Source: Scylla paramamosain
Taxonomy: Eukaryota; Arthropoda; Malacostraca; Decapoda; Portunidae
Assembly: GCF_035594125.1 (NCBI RefSeq)
Contig: NC_087192.1
Location: 13,453,990 to 13,517,989 of the forward strand
DNA length: 64,000 nt
Direction: 5' to 3'
The notes below the pieces were generated by a model that saw only the letters and a program-made list of their open reading frames with translations, was not told the DNA's origin and ran no database searches. The position numbers and the translations under genes were made by a program. Shown piece after piece: positions 40,145 to 52,810 of this stretch (positions within the stretch are counted from its first letter, which is position 1; each line of letters begins with the position of its first letter).

Positions 40145-43100
40145 ACCAAAAGCGTGTATTTTCAGTGTTTTTCAGCTATTCCGTGAAAAATAAAATGCCA
40201 AAATGCATGCAAAGCACCCTAAATGAGGAAGAAAAGGGACATTACGAGAAACGTGCATTATAAGTGTTTTTGAGATTCTTAGATACCAAAACGCTGAAAC
40301 TCATGAATAACACTCTTAATTCAGAAACAGAACAACCTTTCCAAATGCGTGTATTTTGAGTGTTTTTCACATTCTTGGTTACCAAAACCCCAAATTGCAT
40401 ACGAAACTAGCTTTATGTGGAAAGAAAAAAAAGACATTTCCAGAAAAATGTCTTTTGAGTGTTTTTGAGCGTGTTAGGCAATAAAGCACTAAAAAGCAGG
40501 GCAATCACATTACATGGGAATAAAACCAACTTATACCAAGAACTTGCCTTTAAGTGTTTTTGAGCTTCTAACATACCAAAACGCTAAAACGCATGCAAAA
40601 CACCCTTTATGAAGAAACAGAATAACATTACCAAAAACATGTATTTTGAGTGTTTTTGATAATGTTACCTATAAAAACGCTTAAATACATGCAAAGAACC
40701 CTATGTTTGGGAAACGAAAGGACATTACGAGAAAAATGTATTATGATTGTTATTAAATTCCTTAAGCACCAAAAAGCTAAAACCCACAAATAACACTCTT
40801 TATAGAGAAACAAACAAAAAAATAATAATTTTCTTTTTTTTTTATTCTTCTTCATAGGTACCAAGATGCCAAAATTCTGGCAAAATTCAGGGAAATTATG
40901 TGGAAAAAAGAACATTATCAAAAAAGTTAATTTTAGCTTTTTTTCGGACAGTTATGTACCAAAACCTAAATTGCATGCAAACCCACCTCTATAGGGAAAT
41001 TAAACGACTTTACCAGGAACCTGTCTTTTGAGTGTTTTCAGCATGTTAGGCACCAAAACAATAAATAATATGGAACTCACTCTATATGGGAATCCAAAAC
41101 AAAATCACTTAACACCTGTCTTTTCAACGTTTTACGTAGAAACACGCTAAAACGGATGCAAACAAACCAATATGAAGAAACAGAATAACATTGCCAAAAA
41201 GGTATATTTTCAGTGTTTTTGAGCCTGTTACCTACAAAAAACGCGAAAATGGATGCAAAGCACTCTACAAAACGACATTACGAGAAACCTGTATAATGAG
41301 TATTTTATAGTTTCACAACAACCACAGGGCAAAAGTTTCTTAGATACCAAAATGATGAAACTCATGAATAACACTCTTCATTGAGATACAGAACAACCTT
41401 ACCAAATGCGTGTATTTTGAGTGTTTTTCACATTCTTAGTTACCAAAACACGAAATTGCATGCGAAACTAGGTTTATGTGGGGAAAAAATTATATTGCCA
41501 GAAAATGTCTTTTGAGTGTTTATGAGCGTGTTAGGCAATAAAGTACTTAAAAGAAGGGCAATCACATTACATGTGAATAAAACAAACTTTTACCAAGAAC
41601 TTGCCGTTAAATATTTTTGAGCTCCTAACATACCAAAACCCTAAAACGAATGCAAAAAATCCTTTATGGAGAAACACAATAACATTACAAAAAACATGTA
41701 TTTTGAGTGTTTTTGATCATGTTACCTATAAAAACGCTTAAATACATGCAAAGAATCCTATGTTTGGGAAACGAAAGGACATTACGAGAAACGTGTATTA
41801 TAAGTGTTTTTAAGTTACTTAAATACCAAAAAGCTAAAACCCACAAATAACACTCTTTATAAAGAAACCAAAAAAATAAAAAATAAATAAATGAAATAAA
41901 TGCAAATAATATATTTTTTCTTTTTGTTATTCATCTTCATAGGTACCGAGATGCCAAAATTCTGTTAAAATTCTGGGAAATTATGTGGATAAAAGAACAT
42001 TATCGAAAATGTTAATTTTAGCTTTTTTTTTTCGGACTTATGTACCAAACCCTAAAGTGCATGCAAAGCCATCTATATGGAAAATTAAACGACTTTACAA
42101 GAAAACTGTCTTTTGAGTGTTTTTCAGCATGTTAGGCACCAAAACGATAAATAATATGGAAGTCACTCTATATGGGAATCCAAAACAAAATTACTGAAAA
42201 CGTGTCTTTTCAGTGTTTTACGTAAAAAACGCTAAAACTGATGCAAACAGACCAATATGAAGAAATACAATAACATTACCAAAAAGGTATATTTTAAGTG
42301 TTTTTGAGCTTGTAAACAACAACAACAAAAAAAAACGCGAAAATGGATGCAAAGCACTCTATATTGGGAAACGAAAAGACATTACGAGAAATGTGTATAA
42401 TGAGTATTTTATAGTTTCACAAGAACCACGAGGCAAAAAACGCAAAAACTAGTGTATATGGAGAAGTTTCTTAGATATCAAAATACTGAAACTCCTGAAT
42501 AACACTCTTAATTAAGAAACAGAATAACATTACTAAATGCGTGTATTTTGAGTGTTTTTTCACATTCTTAGTTACTAGAACCTTAAATTGCATGCGAAAC
42601 TAGCTTTATGTGGGAAAAAAAAATGTCATTACCAGAAAAGTGTGTTTTGAGGGTTTTCGAGAGAGTTAGGCAATAAAGCACTAAAAAGAAGGGCAATCAC
42701 ATTACATGGGAATAAAACCAACTTTTACCAAGAACTTGCCTTTAAGTGTTTTTTAACTCCTTATATACCAAAACGCTAAAACACATGCAAAACACCCTTT
42801 ATGGAGAAACAGATTAACATTACCAAAAACATGTATTATGAGTGTTTTTGATCATGTTACCTCTAAAAACGCTTAAATACATGCAAAGAACCCTATGTCT
42901 GGGACACAAAAGGACATTACGAGAAACGTGTATTATGCGTGTTTTTAAGTTCCATAAGTACGAAAAAGCTAAAACCTCTTTATAGAGAAAAAATAAAGAA
43001 ATAAAGAAATAATTAAAAAATAGGATTTTTGTTTTTTTATTCTTCTTCATAGGTACTGAGATGCCAAAATTCTGGCAAAAATTCAGGGAAATTTTGTGTA

Positions 43101-45914
43101 AAAAGAACATTATCAAAAAAGTTAATTTTAGCTTTTTTTTCGGACTGTTATGTACCAAACCATGAAGTGCATGCAAAGCCAACTATATGGGGATATTGAA
43201 CGACTTTACGAGAAACCTGTGTTTCTAGTTTTTCAGCATGTTAGTCACCAAAACAATAAATAATATTAAAGTCATTATATGTGGGAATCCAAAACAAAAT
43301 TACTTTAAACGTGTCGTTTTCGTGTTTTACGTAGAAAAACGCTAAAACGGATACAAACCAACCAATATGAAGAAATAGAATAAAATTACCAAAAAGGTAT
43401 AATTTGAGTGTTTTTTGAGCTTTTTACTTACAAAAAAACGCGAAAATGGATGCAAAGCTCTCTCTATTGGTTAACAAAAGGACATTACGAGAAACGTGTA
43501 TAATGAATGTTTTATAGATTCTCAAAAATCACAAGGCAAAAAACGTAAAAACTCATATATATGGAGAAGTTTCTTAGATACCAAAATGCTGAAACTCTTG
43601 AATAACACTCTTAATTGAGAAACAGAACAATCTTACCAAATGCGTGTATTTTGAGTATTTTTCACATTCTTAGTTACCAAAACCCCAAATTCTATGTGAA
43701 AGTAGCTTCATGTGGTAAAAAAAAATGACATTACCAGAGAAGTGTCTTTTAAGTGTTTTTTTTTTTAGCATGATATGCAATAAAGCACTAAAAAGCAAGG
43801 CAATCACATTACATAGGAATAAAACTAACTTTTACTAAGAACTTGCCTTTAAGTGTTTTTGAGCTCTTTATATTCCAAAACGCTAAAACGAATGCAAAAC
43901 AACCTTTATGGAGAAACAGAATAACATTACCAAAAACATGTATTTCGAGTGTTTTTGATCATGTTACCTATAAAAACGCTTAAATACATGCAAAGAACCT
44001 TATATTTAGGAAATTAAAGGACATTTCGAGAAACATGTATTAAGAGTGTTTTTAAGTTCTTTAAGTACCATTTAGCTAAAACCCATAAATAACACTGTTT
44101 ATAGAAAAAAATAAAATAAAAAGATAGGGATATATTTATTTATTTTTATTTATTTTTTTGTCATTCATCTTCATAGGTAGCAAGTTGCCAAAATTGTGAC
44201 AAAATTCAGGAAAATTATGTGAAAAAAAAAATATATATATAAAAAATATATTAATTTTAGCCTTTTTTTCGGACTGTTATGTACCAAACCCTAAAGTGCA
44301 TGGAAAGCCACCTATATGGGGAAATTAAACGACTTTTCCAGAAACTTGTCTTTTGAATGTTTTTCACCATGTTAGGCACCAAAACGATATATAATATGGA
44401 AGTCACTCAATATGGGAATCCATCACAAAATTACTGAAAAAGTGTCTTTTCAGTGTTTTACGTAGAAAAACGCTAAAACGGATGCAAACCAACGAATATG
44501 AAGAAATAGAATATTACCAAAAAAAGTATATTTTGAGTGTTTTTGAGCTTCTTATCTACAAAAACCGCGAAAATGGATAGAAAGCATTCTATATTGAGAT
44601 ACAAAAGGACATTACGAGAAACTTGTATAATGAGTATTTTATAGTTTCACAAGAACCACAAGGCAAAAAACGCAAAAACTCGTGTATATGGATAAGTTTC
44701 TTAGATACCAAAATGCTGAAACTCAAGAATACACTCTTAATTGAGAATACAGAACAACCTTACGATATGCGTGTATTTTGACTGTTTTTCACATTCTTAG
44801 TTACCAAAACCCCAAATTGCATGCAAAACTAGCTTTATGTGGTAAAAAAATGACATTACCAGAAAAGTGTCTCTTGAGTGTTTTTGAGCGTGTTAGGCAA
44901 TAAAGTACTAAAAAGGAGGGCAATCACATTACATAGGAATAAAACCATCTTTTACCAAGAACTTGCCTTTAAGTGTTTTTGAGCTTATATACCAAAACGC
45001 TAAAGCGCATGCAAAACACCCTTTATGGAGAAACAGATTAACATTACCAAAAACATGTATTTTGAGTGTTTTTGATCATGTTACCTCTAAAAACGCTTAA
45101 ATACATGCAAAGAACCCTATGTCTGGGAAACGAAAAAACATTACGAGAAACGTGTATTATGAGTGTTTTTAAGTTCCATAAGTACCAAAAAGCTAAAACC
45201 TCTTTATAGAGAAAAAAAAAAGTAAATAAATAATTGGATTTTTTTTTTGTTTTTTTGTTATTCTTCTTCAAAGGTACCGAGATCCCAAAATTCTGGCAAA
45301 ATTCAGGGAAATTATATGAAAAAAGAACATTATCAAAATAGTTAATTTTAGCTTTTTTTCGGACTGTTATGCACAAAACCCTAAAGTGCATGCAAAGCCA
45401 ACTATATGGGAAAATTAAACGACTTTATGAGAAACCTGTGTTTCTAGTGTTTTTCAGCATGTTAGTCACCAAAACAATAAATAATATGGAAGTCATTCTA
45501 TATGGGAATCTAAAACAAATTACTGAAAACGTGTCTTTTCCGTGTTTTAAGTAGAAAAATGCTAAAAGGGATGCAAACCAACCAACATGAAAAATTTGAA
45601 TAAGATTACCAAAAAGGTATATTTTTAGTATTTTTGAGCTTTTTACAAAAAACGCGAAAATGGATGGAATGCTCTCTATATTGGTTAACAAAAGGACATT
45701 ACGAGAAACGTGTATAATGAATGTTTTATAGATTCTCAAGAAGCACAAGGAAAAAACGCAAAAACTCGTATATATGGAGAAGTTTCTTCGATACCAAAAT
45801 TGTGAAACTCCTGAATAACACTCTTAATTGACAAACAGAACAACCTTACCAAATGCGTGTATTTTGAGTGTTATTCACATTCTTAGTTACCAAAACCCCA
45901 AATTGCATGTGACA
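40145..45914 (-). repeat. HOR satellite block, inverted (about five units)
   Basis: The HOR landmark recurs at about 40857, 41941, 43051, 44174 and 45271, at intervals of about 1084-1123 bp. In inverted orientation the block matches about 2650-8500 on the left side of the window, including the monomer with ACCATTTAGCTAAAACCC (near 44070; equivalent to about 4460 and 18620). It ends at 45914, where the sequence jumps from a GCATGTGACA context directly into block D. Confidence 0.9.
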
Positions 45915-47817
45915 AACCAAAACGCTAAAACGCATACAAAACGCCCTTTATTGAGAAACAGAACAACATTACCAAAAAACGTGTGCTTTGAGTGTTTTCC
46001 AGCTTGTTATAATCAAAATTTTCAAAATATATGTAAACCACCCTATTTCGGGCAACGAAACGACATTCCCGGAAACTTGTTGTTTTGTTACTTTTAAGCA
46101 TAGTAGGCACCTAACGCTAGAAAAAAAAAAAAGACATGGAAAATACTCTATATAGGAAAACAAAACAACTTTATCAAAAACTTTTTTTGTGTGTTTTGAG
46201 CTTATTACGTACCGAAACTTTAAAATGCGTCGAAACCACCCTTTATTAAAGAAACAGAAGAACGTTAGGAAAAATGTGTGTTTTGATTTTTTTTCTTGAG
46301 CTTATTAGGTAATAAAACGCCAAAATTCATGCAAAATACCTTATATAGGGAAACGAAACGATATTAACGATATCCCCATGTCAGGTACCAAAACGACAAA
46401 ATATATATAAAGAACCCTAAATGAAGAAACAGAACAACATTACCAATATCGTGTGTTATGAAAATTTTGGAGCTTGTTAGGTACCAAAATGACAAAGTGC
46501 AAGCAAAGCACCCTATATGGGAAAAAATTTTAAAAAATGTTTTTTTTTCTATTTCTTATGTACAAACACGTTAAAACGCATACAAAATAACGTGTAATGG
46601 AGAAACAGGACAACATTGCCAAAAACGTGTATTTTGAGTGTTTTTGAGCTTCATAAGTACCAAAATGCCAAAATACATGCAAAGAACCCTCGATGCAGTA
46701 ACGGAACGACATTACCAGAAAATTGTCATATGGGTTGTTTTGGGGTATATTAAGCACCATATCGCTGAAATTTTAATTATTTTTTTTTAGCTTCTTACGT
46801 ACCAAAACGCTCAAACGCGTGGAAAATAACTTTTTTTTTTATGGAGAAACAACATTTGTATTGAATGTTTTTCAGCTTTTTTAGATCGGAAAACACTAAA
46901 ATACATGCATATTACCCGATATTAGGAAACGAAACGATATTAACAGAGAAGTGCATTATGAGATTTTCACCAAAACTCAAAAATATATGAATAACATTCT
47001 ATATAAAGAAACAGAACAACGTTACCAAAGCGTGTATTATGAGTTTTTTTTTCGCAATGTTAGATAATAAAACTCCAAAATGCATACAAATCACCCTATC
47101 GAGGAAACAGAACATTACCAAACACGTGTATTATGAGTGTTTTCCCCTATGTTAGGTACTAAAACGCCAAAATGCATACAAAGTAGCCAACATGAAGAAA
47201 CAGAACAAATTTATTAGAAAAAAATATATTATGTGTGTTTTTGTGCTTGTTAGGTACCAAAACGCTTAAGTGCATACAAAGCACGCTGTATGGGAAAAAT
47301 AAAGAACATTCTTTTGTTTTTTTTCTGCTTACGTACTAAAACGTTAAAATGCATGCAAAACGCCATTCATGGGCAAATAGAACAACATTACGAACTTGTG
47401 TGTTTTAAGCGTTTTCCATCTTGTTAGGTAAAAAGACGACAAAATGCATGCAAAATATCCTATTTGGGGTAATAAAACGATTTTACCAGAAACGTGTCAT
47501 TTGTTTTTTTTTTTTAACATCAAAACGCTGATAAGAATGGAAAACACTATACATGGGAAAATAAAATATTATCAAAAACGTGACTTTTGCGTGTTTTTGA
47601 GCTTATTACGTACCAAATCTCTAAAACGCTCCAAAACAATCTTTATGGAGGAACAGAACATTACCAAAAACGGGTGTTTTAAGTGTTTTCGAGCTTGAAA
47701 GGTACCAAAACGCCAAAATGCATGCAAATTACCCGATATTTTGAAATAAAACGATATTAACAGAAAAGTTTATTAAGAGTGTTTTTTTGAGCTTGTTATT
47801 TACCAAAACGATAATGT
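45915..47817 (-). repeat. Diverged satellite block D, second copy
   Basis: Copy of 27249 to about 29150 at an offset near 18.65 kb, with small indels. It retains one monomer (about 46020-46110) deleted in the first copy and lacks the (TA)n tract there. It stops at AACGATAATG, where an AT-rich segment takes over. Confidence 0.88.
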
Positions 47818-47917
47818 TTATAATGTAATATATAATATATAATATTATATATTATATATTATATTATATATTAATATATTATATTATATATTAATATAAT
47901 AATAATATTTATATATA
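47818..47917. repeat. AT-rich palindromic tract in block D copy 2
   Basis: A tract of about 100 bp made almost only of A and T, with repeated TATAATATATAATATTATAT units that are self-complementary. It replaces about 345 bp of satellite present in the first D copy (about 29150-29495). It could form a cruciform; that is inference. Confidence 0.85.
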
Positions 47918-48003
47918 TGGAGAAACGGAATAATTTTACCAAAAACCTACTGTGAGTGTTTTTCTTTGTGTTTAGTTACCAAAACCCCAAAATGCATACA
48001 AAG
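47918..48003 (-). repeat. Last satellite monomer and right end of the array
   Basis: This monomer (TATGGAGAAACGGAATAA to CCAAAATGCATACAAAG) matches about 29500-29586 in block D. After AAATGCATACAAAG the sequence changes to C/T-rich single-copy DNA with no monomer remnant, so the edge is sharp. Confidence 0.88.
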
Positions 48004-49062
48004 TCCTCTTTTCCACCATTTCTCACCTTCGACATTATTCTCCCTCACTCTCTTCTCTCCCTCTCTTTCTGCCTCTATTCCTCCCTTTCATATCTTCCCC
48101 ACAAGTCTCGGCCGCATCCTCAGCACCTGTTTAGCGTCCCTGAAAACTTCCTCACTTGATAATTTATTAGACTGCACACTCGTCTCCTCGGTTCCATTGC
48201 GACCTCACCTTTCCCTCTCGTTTCCTCTTCTTTACGCCTCTATCGCTTCCTGCACGCCTTTCATATCGCCGCTCTCTCTCACAGAGATCCTCCTGACTCT
48301 CCTCTTCCTCCTGGTCTTTCACTTATCCATCCCCTTCTATCTTCCTTTCAAGTTCCTTTCAGCTCTCCCTTCATTGCGCCCCGTCAACCTCATTATGAAA
48401 GAAAAAATGTACGTTAAATATCATTGCACTATTAAGGAAGGATATGAGAGTGGAAATGGGTTGCATTTTTCTTCCACGTGAATGGTCCGTGCTAATTAGT
48501 GTAGAATGTATGAATGTACGTTAGTAATTACTTCAGTTACCTTAGATGAGATGAAGATTGGGTCTACATGATTAATGTTAATATTTATGTTAATATTTAT
48601 GCTATTATTTATTTTCTTTAACTTTATGATTTGTAAGGTGTGTTTTATTTATTTGGGATTCCGTTGGTTAAGGATGGTATTTTTTCATAAACAGAGCGTT
48701 CAGAATCATCCGTAGCTACTCATCTATTGCAGTTACAATTGTTTTACTTCCCTGGCCAAAGATAAGAGAAACATGCAGAAGAAAATTAGAAAATCTTTAA
48801 GAAGCTACTAGACATACATATGGTAGTCCTATAAAACAGCTATTTACAATATCCACGTATCGGTGCAGTCCATAAATTTAGTTGACCTTCTTTCAGAGCT
48901 CCCTGAAAACTCGGCACTAACAGCCTGATCATTAATCCAAATGCTTTTTTTTTTTTTTCCTGATACATTTTGTAGAATATGATGTCAATTCTCTGCAGAC
49001 TGTAAAGGTGTGAAATGATCAGTATCGACCAGCCATCACAAGTCACTGGCAGGCACAGATCT
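48004..49062. other. Single-copy flank, no gene recognised
   Basis: Positions 48004-48380 are pyrimidine-rich (many CTC, TTCC and CTCTC runs), with a marked rise in GC over the array. One + frame stays open to 48481, but its product is low-complexity Ser/Pro/Leu and it starts inside the satellite, so I do not call a gene. 48480-49062 is mixed AT-rich sequence with a poly-T run at about 48947-48958. Confidence 0.6.
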
Positions 49063-49067
49063 CTCTC

Positions 49068-49070
<3 letters not shown>

Positions 49071-49104
<34 letters not shown>
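49071..49104. repeat. (CT)n microsatellite
   Basis: About 17 CT units, preceded by an imperfect CTCTCTCCCC. Confidence 0.95.
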
Positions 49105-49109
<5 letters not shown>

Positions 49110-49345
49110 CCATTTCCCAAGACTCACGGCACAGTCTGCAAACTCTTCCATCTCTTCTCTCCACCTGGTGTCGAGGAGCCCTCTGTCACCTGGTGTTTCC
49201 ACGCACTCAGTCACACTTTTTTTCCTCTGTCTGTTGTCTGGTCTTATAACCGTGTGTCTTGTCCAGCTCCTTTTTTCATGTTCTTATGAAATATTGATTT
49301 TTGTTGTTTTCGTATCCATGAAAGGCTCTTCCGTCTCTGAAGTTA

Positions 49346-49379
<34 letters not shown>

Positions 49380-49412
49380 GGTAGTGGTGGTGGTGGTGGT
49401 AGTGGTGATGAT
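49346..49412. repeat. Compound (TTG)n-(GTG)n microsatellite
   Basis: About eleven TTG units pass directly into imperfect GTG/GTA units, ending near GATGATG. Confidence 0.93.
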
Positions 49413-50249
49413 GTTCTTGTTCGTTAATGTTGTTTGATGCGCCTCATTACCATTCCTTTGTCATCCTCCGCGCCACACTCACATTCCTATTCATCCCAGC
49501 CTCGCTCTTTGTGCCCAATTCCTTAAATGCAACAAAAGAAAAGTTTCTTCTCTTTCCTTTTTTTTTCCGGAGAAACAAATCAACAGTGAAAATAAAAAAA
49601 ATCAAACTACCGGCGATTCATACAGAGCACAACTTGCATAGTGATGAGCTAATATAACAATAATGAGGATGAATCACTCAATGAATTAATTTATTTGACA
49701 TTGAGCAAACGAGAAGATGAATTGCGCCGCAGACAAGGGAACTACGAGGCGAGGTAATCCTGGTGCAAATTAACCTAGAGAATAATAAGTAGCTTAGTTA
49801 GGAACTGCCTTTCGTTCGGCGTGGGAAGGAAGACGCATACTCCAGTGGCTTCACGTGACTCTAAGATTCCTTGTTCATAATTAAAAAAAAAAAAAAAAAA
49901 CACGCACGCACGCACGCACATAAAGGTCTGGCCAAACTATGGATTCCAAGCTTCTTTTCGTACAAGCTGACAGAATGCTGTTAAATTAGTGGCCTACCTC
50001 ACCTTTCCATAAATACTAATGTTCCCATGTGGTTGATTAACGCAACAAGTTATTATACACAATGTCCAACACTACAGTTGTTATTAAGTATTTTGTGTGT
50101 TTGAAGGGGAGATTTGAGTCGATATAACACACACTCACAGACCACACGCGCAGAGGAGCGAGGAGACGCCGGGGAGTGGAGCAGTGTCAAGAATCACCAG
50201 AGGGGTACCGACAGAGTGGCCGGAGTGGTGGTGGCCGGAGTGGCCGAAG
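49413..50249. other. Intergenic, no gene recognised
   Basis: Mixed-composition DNA. It contains a poly(A) run at about 49883-49900 followed by a short CACG repeat (49901-49919). 50110-50249 is GC-richer, with imperfect direct repeats of GTGGCCGGAGTGG. No convincing coding frame is seen. Confidence 0.55.
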
Positions 50250-50284
50250 TGGTGGTGGTGGTGGTGGTGGTAGTGGTGGTGGTG
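50250..50284. repeat. (GGT)n microsatellite
   Basis: About eleven GGT units with one GTA interruption. It grows out of the imperfect GTGGCCGGAGTGG repeats just upstream. Confidence 0.93.
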
Positions 50285-50456
50285 CATAATATCAAGTACA
50301 GAAAACTGCAGACCGATGGCAAATATCGGAAAACTGTAAATACTTTTAATCAAGCGATACATGATAAAGTAATATAATGAAAACGATGGTTCAGAGTTTT
50401 TATCCGGTAGTAACTTAGCAGACCCGTAACGAGAGCTGCAGAATGGAGGGTGACGC

Positions 50457-50482
50457 GAGCAGCAGCAGCAGCAGCAGTAGTG

Positions 50483-50534
<52 letters not shown>

Positions 50535-50541
50535 TAGTAGT
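50457..50541. repeat. Compound (AGC)n-(AGT)n microsatellite
   Basis: Six to seven AGC units are followed by about twenty AGT units with GGT interruptions near each end. Confidence 0.95.
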
Positions 50542-51777
50542 ATCTATATCTAAGTTCTACTACGTATACACAAAAACACTTAGTACATACCTGCAGGCAG
50601 AGTAAACACGTCAGAATAGCATGAAAAGGATTTAAATACAAAATAGATCATTACCAGAACTATAATAAATGTAGCGTACACATTTTGATAACTTATAAAC
50701 ACGACACCCAAGAGAGCAGTATGTATGCAGTCATAGGAAGGCTTGAGACAGGAGCAGGAACCTCACCTGTATGGAGGCGTTTGTCCTGCTGCTGCTAGGG
50801 ACGTTGACACCCCAAGACTTCATCTCCTTATCCACCGAACTAGTATAAACGAAACTGAAACAAGAATTAATAAAAGCCATACAGTTACACACTGAACAAC
50901 ACCAACAATGAAGTAATGAAGTGCTGATATACTTACTTAGTTCATATCAATAATAATATCAAATCTAGTGTGAGTGAACGTGAGCGCTTCTCGTGTTTCT
51001 GTCTAATGTTTCTTTGCAAAACTCCGGTGAGAAAAAACTAATATCACTGCGACTCCTTTGAACTGTAGCAAACTAATTAATTGTACATAACATGAACACA
51101 TGAAATTATTGGAAAGGAAGAGATAAATGATTTGAAATAAATTAAAGAAGTGACAAATAAATAGATGAATGTAAAAAAAATATTAAATAGATTAAAAAAG
51201 AAATTGGAAATAAAATAGAGGAAATAATGAACTGCAATAATTTTACTTCATGCATTTTTTTTTCTCTCTGCACTCCACTAAAAGAAACACGTGCATGATG
51301 CACTAAAAATATAATCAAAATAATAAACTCTATAACAATGTAACAATGATAAACTATATAACAATGTAAGTGAGCGCATGAAACACAGAGAACAAAGTAA
51401 TTATGAAAAACAGCATAATAGACCAAACTCATCTACTCAAAGGAAGAAATAAAAGGCACTCCATTTCACCCAAAACAATATTAACAAGTTTTCCAAAGCA
51501 GAAATTATTTATACGTGAACAAAGCAGCTGAGTGAAACAAAGGCAGTTGGGGGAAGCAGCAACAGCAGCACCAGCAGGAGCTTAAACAGTCAGGCAGGGT
51601 TTTCCTTTCATCAGCATTCGAGGCGTCGGTAACCGGAAAGATAATCCCGTTCACCTGATTAACACACCTTGACGCGCGTGGTCTGTGAGCAGTGTGTTAT
51701 GCAAATGAGTACTTGCCAGAATATAGAGTGCGAGACTGATGTATTAATTCCCTTGTTTTGGCTTTGTGGTGTGTGAG

Positions 51778-51780
<3 letters not shown>
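50542..51780. other. Intergenic or intronic stretch with one candidate exon
   Basis: Mostly AT-rich, with no long frame that reads like protein. The one local exception is the possible minus-strand exon at 50767-50839. 51540-51600 holds CAGCAGCAACAGCAGCACCA-like triplet-rich sequence. Confidence 0.5.
50767..50839 (-). CDS. Candidate internal exon of an unidentified gene
   Basis: On the minus strand a 73-bp segment is bounded by a good acceptor and a consensus donor. The acceptor is a T-rich tract ending TTTATACTAG, and the donor is ATACAG followed by GTGAGG. One frame, entered after a single base, is open throughout and reads SVDKEMKSWGVNVPSSSR then TNASIQ. I do not recognise the protein and see no partner exon in the window with confidence. 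The plus strand of the same segment has a 25-codon ATG frame (MEAFVLLLLG) that is a weaker alternative. Confidence 0.3.

Positions 51781-51857
<77 letters not shown>
51781..51857. repeat. (AG)n microsatellite
   Basis: An uninterrupted AG run of about 38 units. Confidence 0.97.
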
Positions 51858-51859
<2 letters not shown>

Positions 51860-52176
51860 AGTAAAACTGCATAAAAATCCGTGAAAAACACACAAAAAAT
51901 ACAAACACACGTGCATCCAAGGGTAAAGAAAAAAAAGAGAAAAAAAGAGAAAAGAAAAAAAGAAATGAAGAAAAACTACCGCTTATTCGGACACACATTC
52001 TTTGCATTTCCATAAATCTTCGTTTTCTACAACCCCCACCTCTATCACCACTACCACTTCCTTCATCTCAACAACAGTACGGCCACAACTCTCCCTTAGC
52101 TAGTGTGGCCAAATCCTCGTCAGTAGTTATGACCAAGGAAGGGAAGAGCGTGTGGCAGTGAGTGAAGCAGATATTG

Positions 52177-52264
<88 letters not shown>

Positions 52265-52464
52265 ATGTATACAAACAAGTCAAACAACATCTTTTCAGGG
52301 CGGGACTCATCTGAACTAACACCACGCCTCGCAAGTGATCTCAATCTTGTTTAATACTCGTTTTTCCTTCAAGGTGCGCTAAGGCTTTACCTTTCCAATC
52401 CAATTGCATCTAACTCTTTGCCATCCTTACTTTTCCTTCCGCCCTCGCTTCCTCTTGGCTTTTT
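51858..52464. other. Intergenic between microsatellites
   Basis: Mixed single-copy DNA with a purine-rich run (51925-51970, AAAAAGAGAAAA type) beside the first AG tract and a second AG tract at 52181-52262. No gene is recognised. Confidence 0.55.
52181..52262. repeat. (AG)n microsatellite
   Basis: An uninterrupted AG run of about 41 units. Confidence 0.97.
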
Positions 52465-52526
52465 CTCCTCCTCCTCCTCCTCCTCCTCCTCCTCCTCCTC
52501 CTCCTCCTCCTCCTCCTCTTCCTCCT
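52465..52526. repeat. (TCC)n microsatellite
   Basis: About 20 TCC units. On the minus strand the frame through it would give poly-Glu, which joins a readable upstream stretch (52530-52740) discussed under findings. Confidence 0.95.
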
Positions 52527-52744
52527 GTACCTCCTTGCAGTGCCATTTCGTGTATTGGATGGCCCCGATACCAGCCAAGGCACCAAACCCACAATCCCAT
52601 TTGTAAGCTGACGTCTCGGCCACAGCCCCGAAATACACAAGAATGAGTTTATTTAAGTTCTCCTCCTGAGACGATGGCGCACAATCCGTTTTCCTTCTGT
52701 ACTCTTTGAATGTACTACATGAACGCGACTGCGCACTAAACGTA

Positions 52745-52746
<2 letters not shown>

Positions 52747-52808
<62 letters not shown>
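52747..52808. repeat. (CT)n microsatellite
   Basis: An uninterrupted CT run of about 31 units. Confidence 0.97.

Positions 52809-52810
<2 letters not shown>

Noticed and set aside
47966..48481. 171-codon plus frame at the array edge
   Set aside because: It starts inside the last satellite monomer and continues through pyrimidine-rich DNA as Ser/Pro/Leu low complexity; no domain or splice logic.
48840..49214. Minus frame containing DTRWREEMEEFADCAVS
   Set aside because: A short readable piece with a possible GTGAGT donor, but no good acceptor, and the rest of the frame is microsatellite and AT-rich sequence.
50135..50641. 168-codon minus frame with Tyr and His runs
   Set aside because: Runs come from (AGT)n and (GGT)n microsatellites; non-repeat parts are unremarkable.
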